Shown: positions 44,058 through 53,060, numbered from the stretch's first letter. The stretch is DNA of 64,000 nucleotides from Candidatus Melainabacteria bacterium (GCA_003151275.1 PLXC01000020.1:173268-237267); one strand, 5' to 3'. Translations and numbers: made by a program. Notes: generated by a model not told the origin, from the sequence alone.

Positions 44058-44806
44058 CAGACCGAAGCACCTGTCTTAGCGACAGTGCCTGTGTGCAAAG
44101 CCACGCTCCCGAGGGCGAGGCTGATATGTTTGACGTTTTTCAAACCAGCGTTTTCGAATATCCGGCTGATGCCTTGCGGGTCTGGGTAGGTACTGTTTGA
44201 TTCTGGAAGATAGGTGTAAGCCTGTTTGTCAGACTGTAACGCTTGCCCGATCAACGGCACGATTTGCCTGAAGTAAAAAGCAAATAGTTGGCTAAATAAC
44301 GGCACTTGCGATTTGCCAAGATCGAGATTGATAACGGCTCCGCCCGGCTTTACGACACGCGCCATTTCATTTACGCCTTTTTGATAGTCAGTTAGATTTC
44401 TCAAGCCGAAGCTGATGATGGCACCGTCGAAAGTCCCATTTTCGAAAGGCAATTTGAGGGCATCTCCCTGTTCAAACCGGATTTCTGACCGCTGTCGTTT
44501 GGCACTGTTGGCGGCTCTTTGTTCAGCCATGCGAAGCATATTGGGAGAAAAGTCTAAGCCGACAACTTGTCCATCTTTGCTTAGTCGGTTGGCAATTTGC
44601 AAAGTCAAATCGCCTGTTCCACAACAAACATCAAGGTAGACGCCAGCTGGTTTGAGTTTTAGCTCTGAAACCGCGCGCCGTTTCCAGAAGTGATGCATTC
44701 CCAAGCTTATGGCGTCGTTAGTCAGGTCGTAACGCTGGGCGATGCGATTGAACTGACGAAGTACGTACTCCGCTTTCTCTTCGGCAGTTGGAAGTGAAAA
44801 GGACAT
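44057..44806 (-). CDS. ubiE: Ubiquinone/menaquinone biosynthesis C-methyltransferase
   Basis: 249 aa. YDLTNDAISLGMHHFWKRRA, CCGTGDLTLQIA (SAM loop), GLDFSPNMLRMAEQRA, GDALKLPFENGTFDGAIISF, GLRNLTDYQKGVNEMARVVK and PGG are the UbiE/MenG signatures. It methylates the quinone ring during menaquinone (or ubiquinone/plastoquinone-like) synthesis. It lies 5 bp after secG and overlaps lpxB by 1 bp, so the three are one operon. Quinone type cannot be read from this gene. Confidence 0.92.
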   Translation of the reverse strand: MSFSLPTAEEKAEYVLRQFNRIAQRYDLTNDAISLGMHHFWKRRAVSELKLKPAGVYLDVCCGTGDLTLQIANRLSKDGQVVGLDFSPNMLRMAEQRAANSAKRQRSEIRFEQGDALKLPFENGTFDGAIISFGLRNLTDYQKGVNEMARVVKPGGAVINLDLGKSQVPLFSQLFAFYFRQIVPLIGQALQSDKQAYTYLPESNSTYPDPQGISRIFENAGLKNVKHISLALGSVALHTGTVAKTGASV

Positions 44807-44811
44807 GAAGC

Positions 44812-45054
44812 CTATTTAACGAGCCCGAATCCAAGGATTAGACAGACGGTCATAAATGAGAGGACGATTCCCCATGTCAACCTGTCCAGTCCGGCTTCAG
44901 CGCCTCGTTTGCCGCTAAACATGGTCGCGCCGCTGCCAATTCCGCCCATACCTTCGCCTTTCGGTTGGTGCAAAAGTATCAAGCCGACCATCGCTAAGCC
45001 CAGTAAGGCTTCGCAGATTAGCAAAATGACGTAAGGTAAGCTCATCGAACCCAT
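44812..45054 (-). CDS. secG: Preprotein translocase subunit SecG
   Basis: 80 aa; AGAGGG six bases before the ATG. Two membrane helices (about 8-28 and 58-78) with the conserved LIL-LHQPKGEGMGGIGSG loop typical of SecG, which aids SecYE/SecA-driven export. First gene of the secG-ubiE-lpxB-msbA operon. Confidence 0.92.
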   Translation of the reverse strand: MGSMSLPYVILLICEALLGLAMVGLILLHQPKGEGMGGIGSGATMFSGKRGAEAGLDRLTWGIVLSFMTVCLILGFGLVK

Positions 45055-45369
45055 GTGAAACCCTCTATAACGGCTCTGCCACGAATCGGCGGCACTGACT
45101 GATCCGGATTATAGCGTATTGGCGCTGCGAATTAGCGAGCCTTCAACAAGAGTAAATAATGTTTGACAGAATCCCTGGTGGTATCGGATGCAGTATCATT
45201 TATCTGAGTAGTAATTGTTGAACAACGATACAATCCAACAAGTTGATCGTCCAAATCGAGGCTTGTTTCCACGGGCTTTTCCATGGTAATTATTACTTAT
45301 GAACATTGGCAGGATCCTGCGGTTTGTTGAGGCGGGAAATCGAGCGTTACTGGCGAAAGGGAGCGACTG
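45055..45369. other. Divergent intergenic region, 315 bp
   Basis: Between secG and the hybrid kinase. A TTGACA at 45164-45169 lacks a -10 at a normal distance; TTGTTGAACAA near 45218 is an 11-bp palindrome followed by TACAAT. These are possible control elements only. No gene is seen. Confidence 0.4.
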
Positions 45370-47220
45370 ATGAAGTTCCTCGTCATTGGACTCAAGTCTG
45401 ACGAACGGACAACAATAAAGAACGCGCTCAGTGGCATCTCTGGGCTCGATCCTGAACTGCAATTGTCAGGTCATTCAGTCGAAGGCCTTTTTAAAATTCG
45501 CAGCTTTCAGCCGGACATTGTTTTGCTGGACGAGCATATGTTGGACGCCGCTATGCTCATGCAGCTGCGCCAATCAAAACATGATGCGTTGATATACGTA
45601 ATAGTCAATGCTCAGACTGATCTCCGCGCTTGCGAGTTAATTCGCAAAGGCGCAACTGATTTAATTTCGCGCGACCAACTCAGCAGTGAGTCTTTTGTAT
45701 CGTTGCTCACCAGGGCTGTCGAGAGGGTCAGAAGCAGCGGTCAATTTAATAGCAATGAGTTAAATAAGGCAAACGCCAGGCTTTCCAATATTGCCAACAC
45801 GTTGTCAAACCTTTCCTGGGTCTCAGATGAATTCGGCGAGCGAATTCTGTTCAACGATAAATGGCTAAAGTTCACAGGCCGTTCACTGGAACAGGAGACT
45901 GGCAAAAAGTGGGCTGAATCGGTTCACCCTTTGGATTTGCGGAAATTTTGGGCGGTCTACACGAAAGCTTGCCGCGATCACACGCCGTATCACAGTGAGT
46001 ACAGACTTAAAAAGGCGGACGGACAGTTCCGCTTTATGTGGGAGTCGGGTACGCCTCAGTTTAGCCCGAGCGGCGCTTTTATCGGACTGATTGGATCATG
46101 CGCTGACATCAGCGAAACAAGATTCACTCAGCAATCTTTGCCATCGTTGCCAGCTCTTCGCGAAACAGTGCAATTATTCACCACTCTAGACAACGCTCCA
46201 ATTGGTGTTTGGAAACTCGATTCCAATTTGGTGATTACAAAGGCCAATCCTGCTGTTGCAACTTTGTTCAGTGTTGCACCAGAGCGGCTTGTAGGATTGT
46301 CATTTCCAGCGGTAGTTTCGTCGATGCCGGAAGACGCTTTCATTCGCGTTTTAGAAAATGGCGAACGAATTAAGTTAGAAAATCATCCAGTCACATTAGC
46401 GCTTGACGAGCAGCGTAGAAAAGTATTTCTGGATCTTGCCGCATGGCCGCTAAAAGACAAATCGAACAATGTGGTTGGCGTTTGTATTAGCACCACTGAA
46501 GTAACGCAACGGTTGCTGCAAGAGCAACAGCGTGATGATTTTGTGGCCACTTTGGTGCACGATTTGAAGACTCCACTGATTGGTGCAGATCAAGCTCTGG
46601 CGGCAATGATCAGAGGATCTTTGGGACCTGTTGATGCCGGTCAGGCAGAATTGCTCTCCATGCTGAAACGAAGTAATCAGCATCTGTTGACCATGGTGCA
46701 AAATCTGATCGAAGCTTATCGCTACGACGCAGGCGAAGCACGTATGTCAGTTGAAGAATTCAGTCTCTACGAACTGATTGATGTTTCTTTGGAAGAGCTA
46801 AATGCATGGGCTCAACACAAAGAAATAACTATGCGTTCAAGTTTTCCGCAGGGAACCGGTCGAATAGTCGGTGATCGTCTGTCAATCAGGCGGGTGCTTC
46901 TCAATCTGCTCGATAATTCTCTCAAATTCACTCCCAAGGACGGTTTAATAGAAGTGTCTGCAGACGAGGATGATGACGACATCATTTTTAGAGTCAGCGA
47001 CACAGGAGTTGGTATTCCGACATCTGAGTTAGGACACTTGTTCCTTCGTTACTGGCAAGGCGACAGCGCAAAACAGCACACTCCAGGTACAGGGTTAGGG
47101 TTATTTCTTTGCCGCCAAATAGTGACCGCGCATGGTGGCACAATTTCGGTGGCCAGTAAAATTGGTGAAGGCACTACATTTAGTGTCGTGTTGCCTAAGC
47201 AGCCTCCTGCGCAACAATAG
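45370..47220 (+). CDS. Receiver-PAS-PAS histidine kinase with degenerate receiver
   Basis: 616 aa, soluble. An N-terminal receiver-like domain (1-125) keeps Asp54 (VLLDEHM) but lacks the acidic pair (GLKSDER), has Asn at the Thr/Ser position (IVNAQT) and Arg for the Lys (LISRDQ), so normal phosphorylation is doubtful. Two PAS domains follow (about 135-250 with PAC; 270-385). HisKA has the acceptor in FVATLVHDLKTPLIGADQAL. HATPase is intact: LNLLDNSLKF, DTGVGI, GTGLGLFLCRQIV. No adjacent response regulator. It probably senses a cytoplasmic signal. Confidence 0.9.
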   Translation: MKFLVIGLKSDERTTIKNALSGISGLDPELQLSGHSVEGLFKIRSFQPDIVLLDEHMLDAAMLMQLRQSKHDALIYVIVNAQTDLRACELIRKGATDLISRDQLSSESFVSLLTRAVERVRSSGQFNSNELNKANARLSNIANTLSNLSWVSDEFGERILFNDKWLKFTGRSLEQETGKKWAESVHPLDLRKFWAVYTKACRDHTPYHSEYRLKKADGQFRFMWESGTPQFSPSGAFIGLIGSCADISETRFTQQSLPSLPALRETVQLFTTLDNAPIGVWKLDSNLVITKANPAVATLFSVAPERLVGLSFPAVVSSMPEDAFIRVLENGERIKLENHPVTLALDEQRRKVFLDLAAWPLKDKSNNVVGVCISTTEVTQRLLQEQQRDDFVATLVHDLKTPLIGADQALAAMIRGSLGPVDAGQAELLSMLKRSNQHLLTMVQNLIEAYRYDAGEARMSVEEFSLYELIDVSLEELNAWAQHKEITMRSSFPQGTGRIVGDRLSIRRVLLNLLDNSLKFTPKDGLIEVSADEDDDDIIFRVSDTGVGIPTSELGHLFLRYWQGDSAKQHTPGTGLGLFLCRQIVTAHGGTISVASKIGEGTTFSVVLPKQPPAQQ

Positions 47221-47319
47221 TTCCGGGAACAGATAGCTTAGATTCACGTCAGCATCACTAAAAGATTCATAAAAACAAGGCACTCCCTTATATTATGTTT
47301 GAAGAGTTTGGAGTATGCG

Positions 47320-47850
47320 ATGAACAAGTTTGCCGTCCTAAGTTTGGTGCTGATGTGGTTGTCCTTCAATCCCGTGTTGGCGTCAACTGCCACCCAGGCT
47401 AGAGCAGCGCAGTTCAGCGGAGCCAGTGACGAATTTCAAGCAGACATTCCCGAGCACAGGGCTAGTTGGAAGATATACATGGAGAGAGCTCTTGGATATA
47501 TTAAGAACGGAGATTTTGTCGAGGCACAAAAAATGGTTGACTTGGCCCGTAAAGAAGCAAATGCCACAGGTCAGCTCGACCCAAGTCTAGCCGAGACGGA
47601 GAAAATGGCAGGCGATATATTTCTTGCTCAAAACAATTTGGATAGTGCTGAAAGGTCATATCGACGTTCTGTCTACTTGTTTGAGCGAGCTACTTCTCCT
47701 GATAAAAGCGAGTTCGCAGCCGCGCTGAGCTCATACGCCTCATTTTTGAAAAATTCAAACCGGATCAGAGAAGCTAGTAAGTTCGAGGCGCGCGCAAATT
47801 TGCTGCGCGGAAATGATCAGTCCACAGCTGAAAGCAACCGCTCTTTGTAG
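47320..47850 (+). CDS. Exported TPR-like protein
   Basis: 176 aa from the ATG at 47320, which has GGAG seven bases upstream; an upstream TTG is not supported. A signal peptide is clear (MNKFAVLSLVLMWLSFNPVL, cleaved near ASTA). Two to three TPR-like units follow (ALGYIKNGDFVEAQKMVDLA; AGDIFLAQNNLDSAERSYRR; ALSSYASFLKNSNRIREASK). It resembles many small exported TPR proteins in this organism type. Function unknown. Confidence 0.78.
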   Translation: MNKFAVLSLVLMWLSFNPVLASTATQARAAQFSGASDEFQADIPEHRASWKIYMERALGYIKNGDFVEAQKMVDLARKEANATGQLDPSLAETEKMAGDIFLAQNNLDSAERSYRRSVYLFERATSPDKSEFAAALSSYASFLKNSNRIREASKFEARANLLRGNDQSTAESNRSL

Positions 47851-47927
47851 GCAATCCGTTAATTCGCCACCATGCGCGGTGCTATTGCCGTTAAAGTTCA
47901 TTTTGCTCAACGATATTCTGATCAACC

Positions 47928-47978
47928 TTTAGGTTGTGAAATGATCTGGTTTTACAATCTATAGGTTGTGAATTGATC
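47928..47978. repeat. 19-bp direct repeat upstream of the DUF1269 gene
   Basis: TTTAGGTTGTGAAATGATC (47928-47946) and TATAGGTTGTGAATTGATC (47960-47978) match at 17 of 19 positions, with a 32-bp period (about three helix turns). They lie about 90 bp upstream of the DUF1269 start, a good place for a dimeric regulator. Confidence 0.7.
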
Positions 47979-48067
47979 CGACTACAATTTCGCGATCATG
48001 AACCAAAATTCAATGTGCTGTAGAATGAGCCCAGCATCCAAAACTGAATATTTTTGAGGAGGTCGAC

Positions 48068-48583
48068 GTGAGCGACTTAGTTGTAATTGCATATGATGAT
48101 ATACACAAAGCTGAAGAAGTCAGAATCACACTGGCGAAGCTTCAGCATGAATACTTGATTGATCTGGAAGACGCTGTTGTCGTAACCAAAGACGCCAATG
48201 GTAAGGTCAAGCTCCACCAGGCTGTTGACTTAACAGCAGTCGGCGCTTTGCAAGGTGGCATGTTAGGGGCCTTGCTTGGTTTGGTTCTCTTGAATCCATT
48301 GTTCGGTATGGTCTTGGGTGGCGCTGCAGGGGCTCTATCAGGCAAAATGACCGACCTCGGCATCGACGACGATTTCATCAAGGAATTGGCTGCCACATTG
48401 CAGCCTAATACTTCGGCCTTGTTCATCTTGGTCAAGAAAGTGACGATCGACAAAGTACTGCCAAGATTGGAAGGAACCGGCGGCAAGATCCTCCGAACTT
48501 CATTGGCTACTTTGGACGAAGCTAAGCTGCAAGCTGCGCTCGATAGTCACCGCAACGAAGTTGCTGGAACACCGACGGTCTAA
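48068..48583 (+). CDS. DUF1269 membrane protein
   Basis: 171 aa from GTG with GAGGAGG upstream. The sequence MSDLVVIAYDDIHKAEEVRI, then LEDAVVVTKDANGKVKL, two hydrophobic glycine-rich helices (ALQGGMLGALLGLVLLNPLF, GMVLGGAAGALSGK) and LGIDDDFIKELAATLQPNTS match DUF1269. The family is widespread and stress-linked with unknown molecular function. A good terminator follows. Confidence 0.93.
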   Translation: MSDLVVIAYDDIHKAEEVRITLAKLQHEYLIDLEDAVVVTKDANGKVKLHQAVDLTAVGALQGGMLGALLGLVLLNPLFGMVLGGAAGALSGKMTDLGIDDDFIKELAATLQPNTSALFILVKKVTIDKVLPRLEGTGGKILRTSLATLDEAKLQAALDSHRNEVAGTPTV

Positions 48584-48628
48584 GATCCGCAATCATTTTT
48601 GCCCCTATAAGGCAAGTTATGAAAGAAC

Positions 48629-48664
48629 AGCACCTTGCCGCGTGACGGCTGGGTGCTTGTTTTT
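48629..48664 (+). terminator. Rho-independent terminator of the DUF1269 gene
   Basis: AGCACCTTGCCG and CGGCTGGGTGCT form a 12-position stem (one mismatch, one G-T) around CGTGA, followed by TGTTTTT. It lies about 45 bp after the stop codon. Confidence 0.85.
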
Positions 48665-48896
48665 AGTCGCATCGTAAAGAGCGTTTAGCACTATGCAAAA
48701 TGTCTTGAATTTAAAGGCAATCTTTTGATGCAGAATTCTAAGACAGATGAGGCACTAAAGTGTTGTGAGGAACTGGCTAAGCTTAAAAATGCAGACCAAC
48801 ATTAAACTCCTTTGTTTTATCGAAACTCTGTAAATGACTCGCTATTCGCATCAACTGCCTGCGAACTCAGTAGAGATTCGTGCTAGTCCTATAACT

Positions 48897-50015
48897 TTAT
48901 TCTTCGATGTTGATTTCAGAGAAACAACGTTCCAGTTCGCTGAGTTGGATATTTATTTCGCCTTGGATAAATCCTGAGCGGTCCTTTACGGCCGATTTAC
49001 TGGCATCGCATATGGTGACCATGCGGGTGCTCTCGTTGTAGTCTATAAGGGCGTAAGCGTGTGCGCTTTTAAGCGTAAGTCCCCTGGCTTGGCGTTCCGC
49101 AACTCTTCTATGTGAAACGTATCCCGATGTCTCTGCACATTCGCCTTCACCGATGTGGAGAGTAATAGTTTTATAGTTTTTTAGCGCTTGCAAAATCGCC
49201 TGACGATTTCGCATGTCAGTTGCAGAAGTGCTCAGTGGATTATTGCGCTGCAGCAAAATCGACTTTGATTTACTACCGGTCAAAAGTTCAAAGGCATCTC
49301 TGACCACGCCCCAGCGCTCGTGGGTGATGCGCATAATCTGCCGGTGAATACCGTAGGCTTTTTCAAGCAGCGTGACGAATTGACTTCCGTCCGTGCTGCA
49401 GGAGCCAACCATTCTTTCCTGTAGTGTAGTTTCTTTTACTTTGATTGGATGATTTGGATCGCCTGGGAACGTGACAGTGTAAGAATTGTCTGCGTTACGC
49501 TCGATCATCGCTCGAATTCGCTTGTCACCGCTGGGGGTGGCAGCCAGCGCTGCCAACGCCGCAGCAAAGTTAACGTCTGCTATTGCACCTTGAACAATCA
49601 TTGTTGGATCGACGCGATTTTGGGGATAGACACTGGCTTGGAGATCCTCTTTCTTAGCCAATTGATCGAGTGTTCTTTGTGCTCTGTCCCGATATCTGGG
49701 CTCACTCAACCTATCGAAATCATTCAGCTCAAGCGACATCTCGGTTGTTCCTAGATTTCCCCGGTAGTGATAGAGAAATGCGGACGCTAGTGCATCTTCG
49801 CGCTTCAGTTCGGGTTTAGCGATCATGCGCAGAACGTCGGTGCGTCCGATGTGCCCATCACCGTCGAAATCCAATGAACAAAAATTGCGCTTGATATAAG
49901 CCGAAACGCCCGCTATGGATCGCAGTTCTTGAGACTGGGACTGGATTGTTTGATTTTGAAATACTAAGCCGTATGAGTTTGTCGTACCAATTGTGGATGT
50001 TGCACTGGAAGCCAT
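48897..50015 (-). CDS. EF-hand plus calpain-like pseudoprotease
   Basis: 372 aa, no signal peptide. An EF-hand loop occupies 49-60 (DFDGDGHIGRTD), with Asp at positions 1, 3, 5 and 12. From about 136 the sequence follows the calpain (C2) core: MIVQGAIADVNFAAALAALA where calpains have QG.xGDCWFLAAL, then YTVTFPGDP, SQFVTLLEKAYG (calpain LLEKAYA), and SAHAYALIDY (His319). The catalytic Cys is Val148 and the Asn position appears to be Asp337, so proteolysis by the usual mechanism is not expected. It may bind peptides or calcium instead. The region up to 48896 shows no other gene. Confidence 0.8.
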   Translation of the reverse strand: MASSATSTIGTTNSYGLVFQNQTIQSQSQELRSIAGVSAYIKRNFCSLDFDGDGHIGRTDVLRMIAKPELKREDALASAFLYHYRGNLGTTEMSLELNDFDRLSEPRYRDRAQRTLDQLAKKEDLQASVYPQNRVDPTMIVQGAIADVNFAAALAALAATPSGDKRIRAMIERNADNSYTVTFPGDPNHPIKVKETTLQERMVGSCSTDGSQFVTLLEKAYGIHRQIMRITHERWGVVRDAFELLTGSKSKSILLQRNNPLSTSATDMRNRQAILQALKNYKTITLHIGEGECAETSGYVSHRRVAERQARGLTLKSAHAYALIDYNESTRMVTICDASKSAVKDRSGFIQGEINIQLSELERCFSEINIEE

Positions 50016-50096
50016 TGTTCATCTGCCGTTCTAGATCAAAGAGTAATTGCCCAACTGTTAATTAGACGTTGGAGTTTATTTATTTAGGAGGAATTT

Positions 50097-51812
50097 TTAT
50101 AATACTGAGAGGGCGCGAATAATATCTGCGCGAGTGATGATGCCGACAAGATGCTCACCGTGAGTGACTGGCAAGCGATTGATGCTCTTGGCATCCATGA
50201 GAGAGATCGCTTTAATTAGTAGATCTTCTGACTCGACCGAAATAGGTTCTGGTGTCATAAGTTCTTGGACTGTTTGATGCGACCGTTCAAGCAGATCATT
50301 TTTTGTCAGCACACCAACCAGGCGTCCCGAATTTAAGACCGGAAAACCTTTGTGTTTCGAAGACCGCGTGATCTCTACAGCTTGATCTCGAGACATGGTG
50401 GCAGCAAGCGTTTCTACTTGTGGCTGCATACATTCTCCAATCGTTAAAAGATCCAGAGGACCTGATGAGGAATTTTCTGGCAAATGAATACCATCTAGCT
50501 CCAACAGCCGATCGTATACCGAACCGGCAAACAAGCTTTCACCGATAAAGTAGGCCGTGATCGAGCTAATCATCAGAGGCAGTAGCAAATTAAAATCGGC
50601 GGTTATTTCAAAAACGATGACCGCGGCAGTAACCGGTACGCGGGCAACCGCAGCAAAAAAAGCTCCCATGCCCGCCAGTGCCAAAGTCAGTGGGGCGTGA
50701 GTGGCAAGAGGCAGTACGAGCGTTTCGCCGAAGCCAACTACATAGCCAATCGCCGCACCGATTGTCAAAGCAGGCGCAAACAGTCCGCCAGGTGCGCCAG
50801 ATCCATAGGCGAGTAGAGTTAAGCCGAAATTGGCAGCAAACACAACCAGGGCAAATTGCAGTCCCCGACCTTCAAGCAATAGTTGTCGCACGCCCGCGAA
50901 ATCGCGGAAAGTTTCCGGCAAAAGGGCGATCACCAGACCACACCCAAATCCTGCGAGCGCCACTCGGACCGCGAAGTTGTTCCCGAAAATCTTTCGATTC
51001 AATTTGGTGCCGGCCAAGATACCTTTGTTGAAGACAACTCCGATCAATCCCGCGACGATACCAAGTAACAAGCAGAACGGAATATCCTGTCCCGTGAAAA
51101 TCGCTTTAGGAAAAGCGGAATTGATTGGTAGATCGAGGCTGTGATTGCCCATCCACCTTGACACTATGCCTGCGAAGAAGCAGGCCAGCAATGCAATCGT
51201 TACTGTTGCACCAGAAATTTCCCTGAGTAATTCTTCCAGAACAAATATGAGACCAGCAAGCGGTGCGTTGAAAGCAGCTGCCAGCCCGGCACCCGCACCC
51301 GCCGCGATTAGCTGACGTCTGTTACGAAAAGACCTCATCCCCAGTCTGTCCAGTATGGCTGCGGCAGCGGCGCCCACTTGAACAGTCGGACCTTCTCTTC
51401 CTAACGGTAACCCTATGCCCAGCGCCACTATGCCTGATAACAACTTGGTTATGGCCACTCTGAAGTCTAGCTTCATTGGTATCTTATTCAGTGCTGCTTT
51501 AACTTGCGGAATGCCACTGCCCGTGATTTCTGGTGCAATATACTGAATAGCCAATCCACAGGCGCCACCGCCTAAAAGCCCCATAGTCGGAAATACTATT
51601 ATTGCCGGCAGAATCGTCGTCAGGTACGTGCGAAATGCATTTACAACGCTCACCCCTTCGACAAATATATAAGCAGCCAACGCTGCCACTGAGCCGATTA
51701 TCGAAGCTTCGAACAGTGCGACCAACTTTTTGTTGCGCGCACGCCTAACCAGCTTGGCATGATACCAGTGCAGCAGCCGGTTCAAATGGTCGGGTTTTTG
51801 AGCAGTGGTCAT
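50097..51812 (-). CDS. ClC chloride channel/antiporter with CBS domains
   Basis: 571 aa. Conserved ClC motifs: GSGIPQVKAAL, GREGPTVQVGAA (the gating Glu is present, as in channels and H+/Cl- exchangers), AGLAAAFNAPLAGLIFVLEE, and SGAPGGLFAPALTIGAAIGY. A CBS pair (about 440-570) closes the protein, ending ADIIRALS. Its start overlaps the ruvX stop by 4 bp (ATGA). Whether it is a channel or an exchanger is not decided by these residues. Confidence 0.93.
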   Translation of the reverse strand: MTTAQKPDHLNRLLHWYHAKLVRRARNKKLVALFEASIIGSVAALAAYIFVEGVSVVNAFRTYLTTILPAIIVFPTMGLLGGGACGLAIQYIAPEITGSGIPQVKAALNKIPMKLDFRVAITKLLSGIVALGIGLPLGREGPTVQVGAAAAAILDRLGMRSFRNRRQLIAAGAGAGLAAAFNAPLAGLIFVLEELLREISGATVTIALLACFFAGIVSRWMGNHSLDLPINSAFPKAIFTGQDIPFCLLLGIVAGLIGVVFNKGILAGTKLNRKIFGNNFAVRVALAGFGCGLVIALLPETFRDFAGVRQLLLEGRGLQFALVVFAANFGLTLLAYGSGAPGGLFAPALTIGAAIGYVVGFGETLVLPLATHAPLTLALAGMGAFFAAVARVPVTAAVIVFEITADFNLLLPLMISSITAYFIGESLFAGSVYDRLLELDGIHLPENSSSGPLDLLTIGECMQPQVETLAATMSRDQAVEITRSSKHKGFPVLNSGRLVGVLTKNDLLERSHQTVQELMTPEPISVESEDLLIKAISLMDAKSINRLPVTHGEHLVGIITRADIIRALSVL

Positions 51813-52246
51813 GCCGATGATGGCGGTTCATTGTGATCGAGATACTTTTGCAAAATGATTGCCGCGGCTTGCATATCTACAAGCGCTTTGTTGTGCCCTG
51901 TTTTGACGCCTTGCAGGGTAAGTGTGCGAATCGCCGAGATGGTAGTCAATCGCTCGTCTTCATAAACTATCGGCAGCCCAGTCGCCCTTGCGAGCTTGCG
52001 TCCAAACGACCTCACTTTTTCGGCTTGCTCGCCGACGGAGCCGTCCATATTCTGCGGAAAACCAAGCACAATTTGCACTGCCCCATGCCTCTCAGCGATG
52101 TCTTTCACCGCTTTGACGTCCACTTGCATATTCTTACGATTGATCGTTTCCAATCCAGCTGCCGTTATGCCAAGTGGATCTGAAATCGCTACACCGATTC
52201 TTTTATCACCAATGTCAAGACCGATAAGGCGTGGTTTGTGGCTCAT
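51809..52246 (-). CDS. yqgF: Putative pre-16S rRNA nuclease (YqgF/RuvX)
   Basis: 145 aa from the ATG at 52246 (the longer frame from 52273 has no better site). RNase H-like fold: RLIGLDIGDKRIGVAISDPL, VLGFPQNMDGSVGEQAEKVR, VYEDERLTTISA (Glu/Asp of the site) and DMQAAAIILQKYL. The family trims the 5' end of 16S rRNA and was earlier proposed as a Holliday-junction resolvase. It overlaps the ClC gene by 4 bp; the pairing looks like simple operon packing. Divergent from sixA. Confidence 0.93.
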   Translation of the reverse strand: MSHKPRLIGLDIGDKRIGVAISDPLGITAAGLETINRKNMQVDVKAVKDIAERHGAVQIVLGFPQNMDGSVGEQAEKVRSFGRKLARATGLPIVYEDERLTTISAIRTLTLQGVKTGHNKALVDMQAAAIILQKYLDHNEPPSSA

Positions 52247-52341
52247 ACACTCAATTTTACTACTTCGTTTCAACGTTAGACTTTCATATCATCGAAGTTG
52301 TTATGTGGGATCTCTCCAGTTAAATCACTTAGAATTAGCCT

Positions 52342-52842
52342 ATGAAAGTTTATTTGGTTAGACATGGAATAGCGCAAGAACGCCTCGGCGGCGCCGTCTT
52401 GAACGACTCTCAACGCCCGTTGACGGACGAAGGAAAGACTGAGATGAAGCAAGTCGCGCACGCCTTGAAAAGGCTTAATGTCAAGCCCGACCTTGTTGTG
52501 GCGAGCCCGCTTGTCAGAGCAAAGCAGACTGCGGAGATCATTAGGGAAGTGCTTGGACCTAGTGATGAACTTAAAATTACGGATTCACTAGCACCAGGTG
52601 GAAGTGCCAGTGGGGTTTACAAGTTCCTACGCCAATTTCACCAAATGGAAGAAGTTTTCCTCGTCGGGCACGAGCCTGACATCGGTCAGCTGGCAGCAAA
52701 TTTGCTTTGGGCCGGCTCAGAGTTGAATATCCCTTTTAAGAAGGGAGCTGTTTGCCGAGTTGATGTTTTCGACCTGCCGCCTACCAGTCCTGGCATGCTC
52801 AAATGGTTCATCACTCCTAAGATTGCGAATTTAATTAAGTAA
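52342..52842 (+). CDS. sixA: Phosphohistidine phosphatase SixA-like
   Basis: 166 aa histidine-phosphatase-superfamily protein. The catalytic RHG motif is VRHGIAQE at the N-terminus, with Arg/Glu and His in VASPLVRAKQTAE and FLVGHEPDIGQLAANL. Length and the early LTDEGKTEMKQVAHAL match SixA, which removes phosphate from histidine on phosphotransfer domains of hybrid kinases. This window has several His kinases, but none with an obvious HPt domain. Its ATG is 95 bp from the divergent ruvX start. Confidence 0.88.
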   Translation: MKVYLVRHGIAQERLGGAVLNDSQRPLTDEGKTEMKQVAHALKRLNVKPDLVVASPLVRAKQTAEIIREVLGPSDELKITDSLAPGGSASGVYKFLRQFHQMEEVFLVGHEPDIGQLAANLLWAGSELNIPFKKGAVCRVDVFDLPPTSPGMLKWFITPKIANLIK

Positions 52843-52902
52843 TCGGCGCAGGCGAACGAGCCTGGTGAAGCGCACAGGCTTTATCGGATGTCGACCTGGA
52901 AA

Positions 52903-53060
52903 TCTAAACCGATATCGGTTAAGTTCAGAGCCAAAATCTAAACCGATAGTATTGGTTCATGGTCAAAATCCAAACTGAAATCGGGCTCAGTTCTGGGTCT
53001 AACTCTAAACCGACATCGGTTTAAGTTTAGGAATCGAAGTCTAAACCGATATCGGTTTAG
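52903..53060. repeat. Array of five palindromes, about 35-bp period
   Basis: Units start near 52903, 52937, 52969, 53004 and 53040, each built on TCTAAACCGATATCGGTTTA. The first and fifth are nearly perfect (53041-53060 is a perfect 20-bp palindrome), the fourth has one change in the centre (GACATC), and the second and third are degraded. The units fill the 291-bp gap between convergent sixA and the DUF3465 lipoprotein gene; nothing else is seen there. Confidence 0.85.

Noticed and set aside
48729..48806. 25-codon frame after the DUF1269 terminator
   Set aside because: Too short and no convincing ribosome site; could be chance.
50678..51144. Long plus-strand frames inside the ClC gene
   Set aside because: They lie wholly within a well-identified gene on the other strand and have no domain.
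52903..53060. CRISPR array
   Set aside because: The units are degenerate palindromes with no distinct unique spacers, and there are no cas genes.
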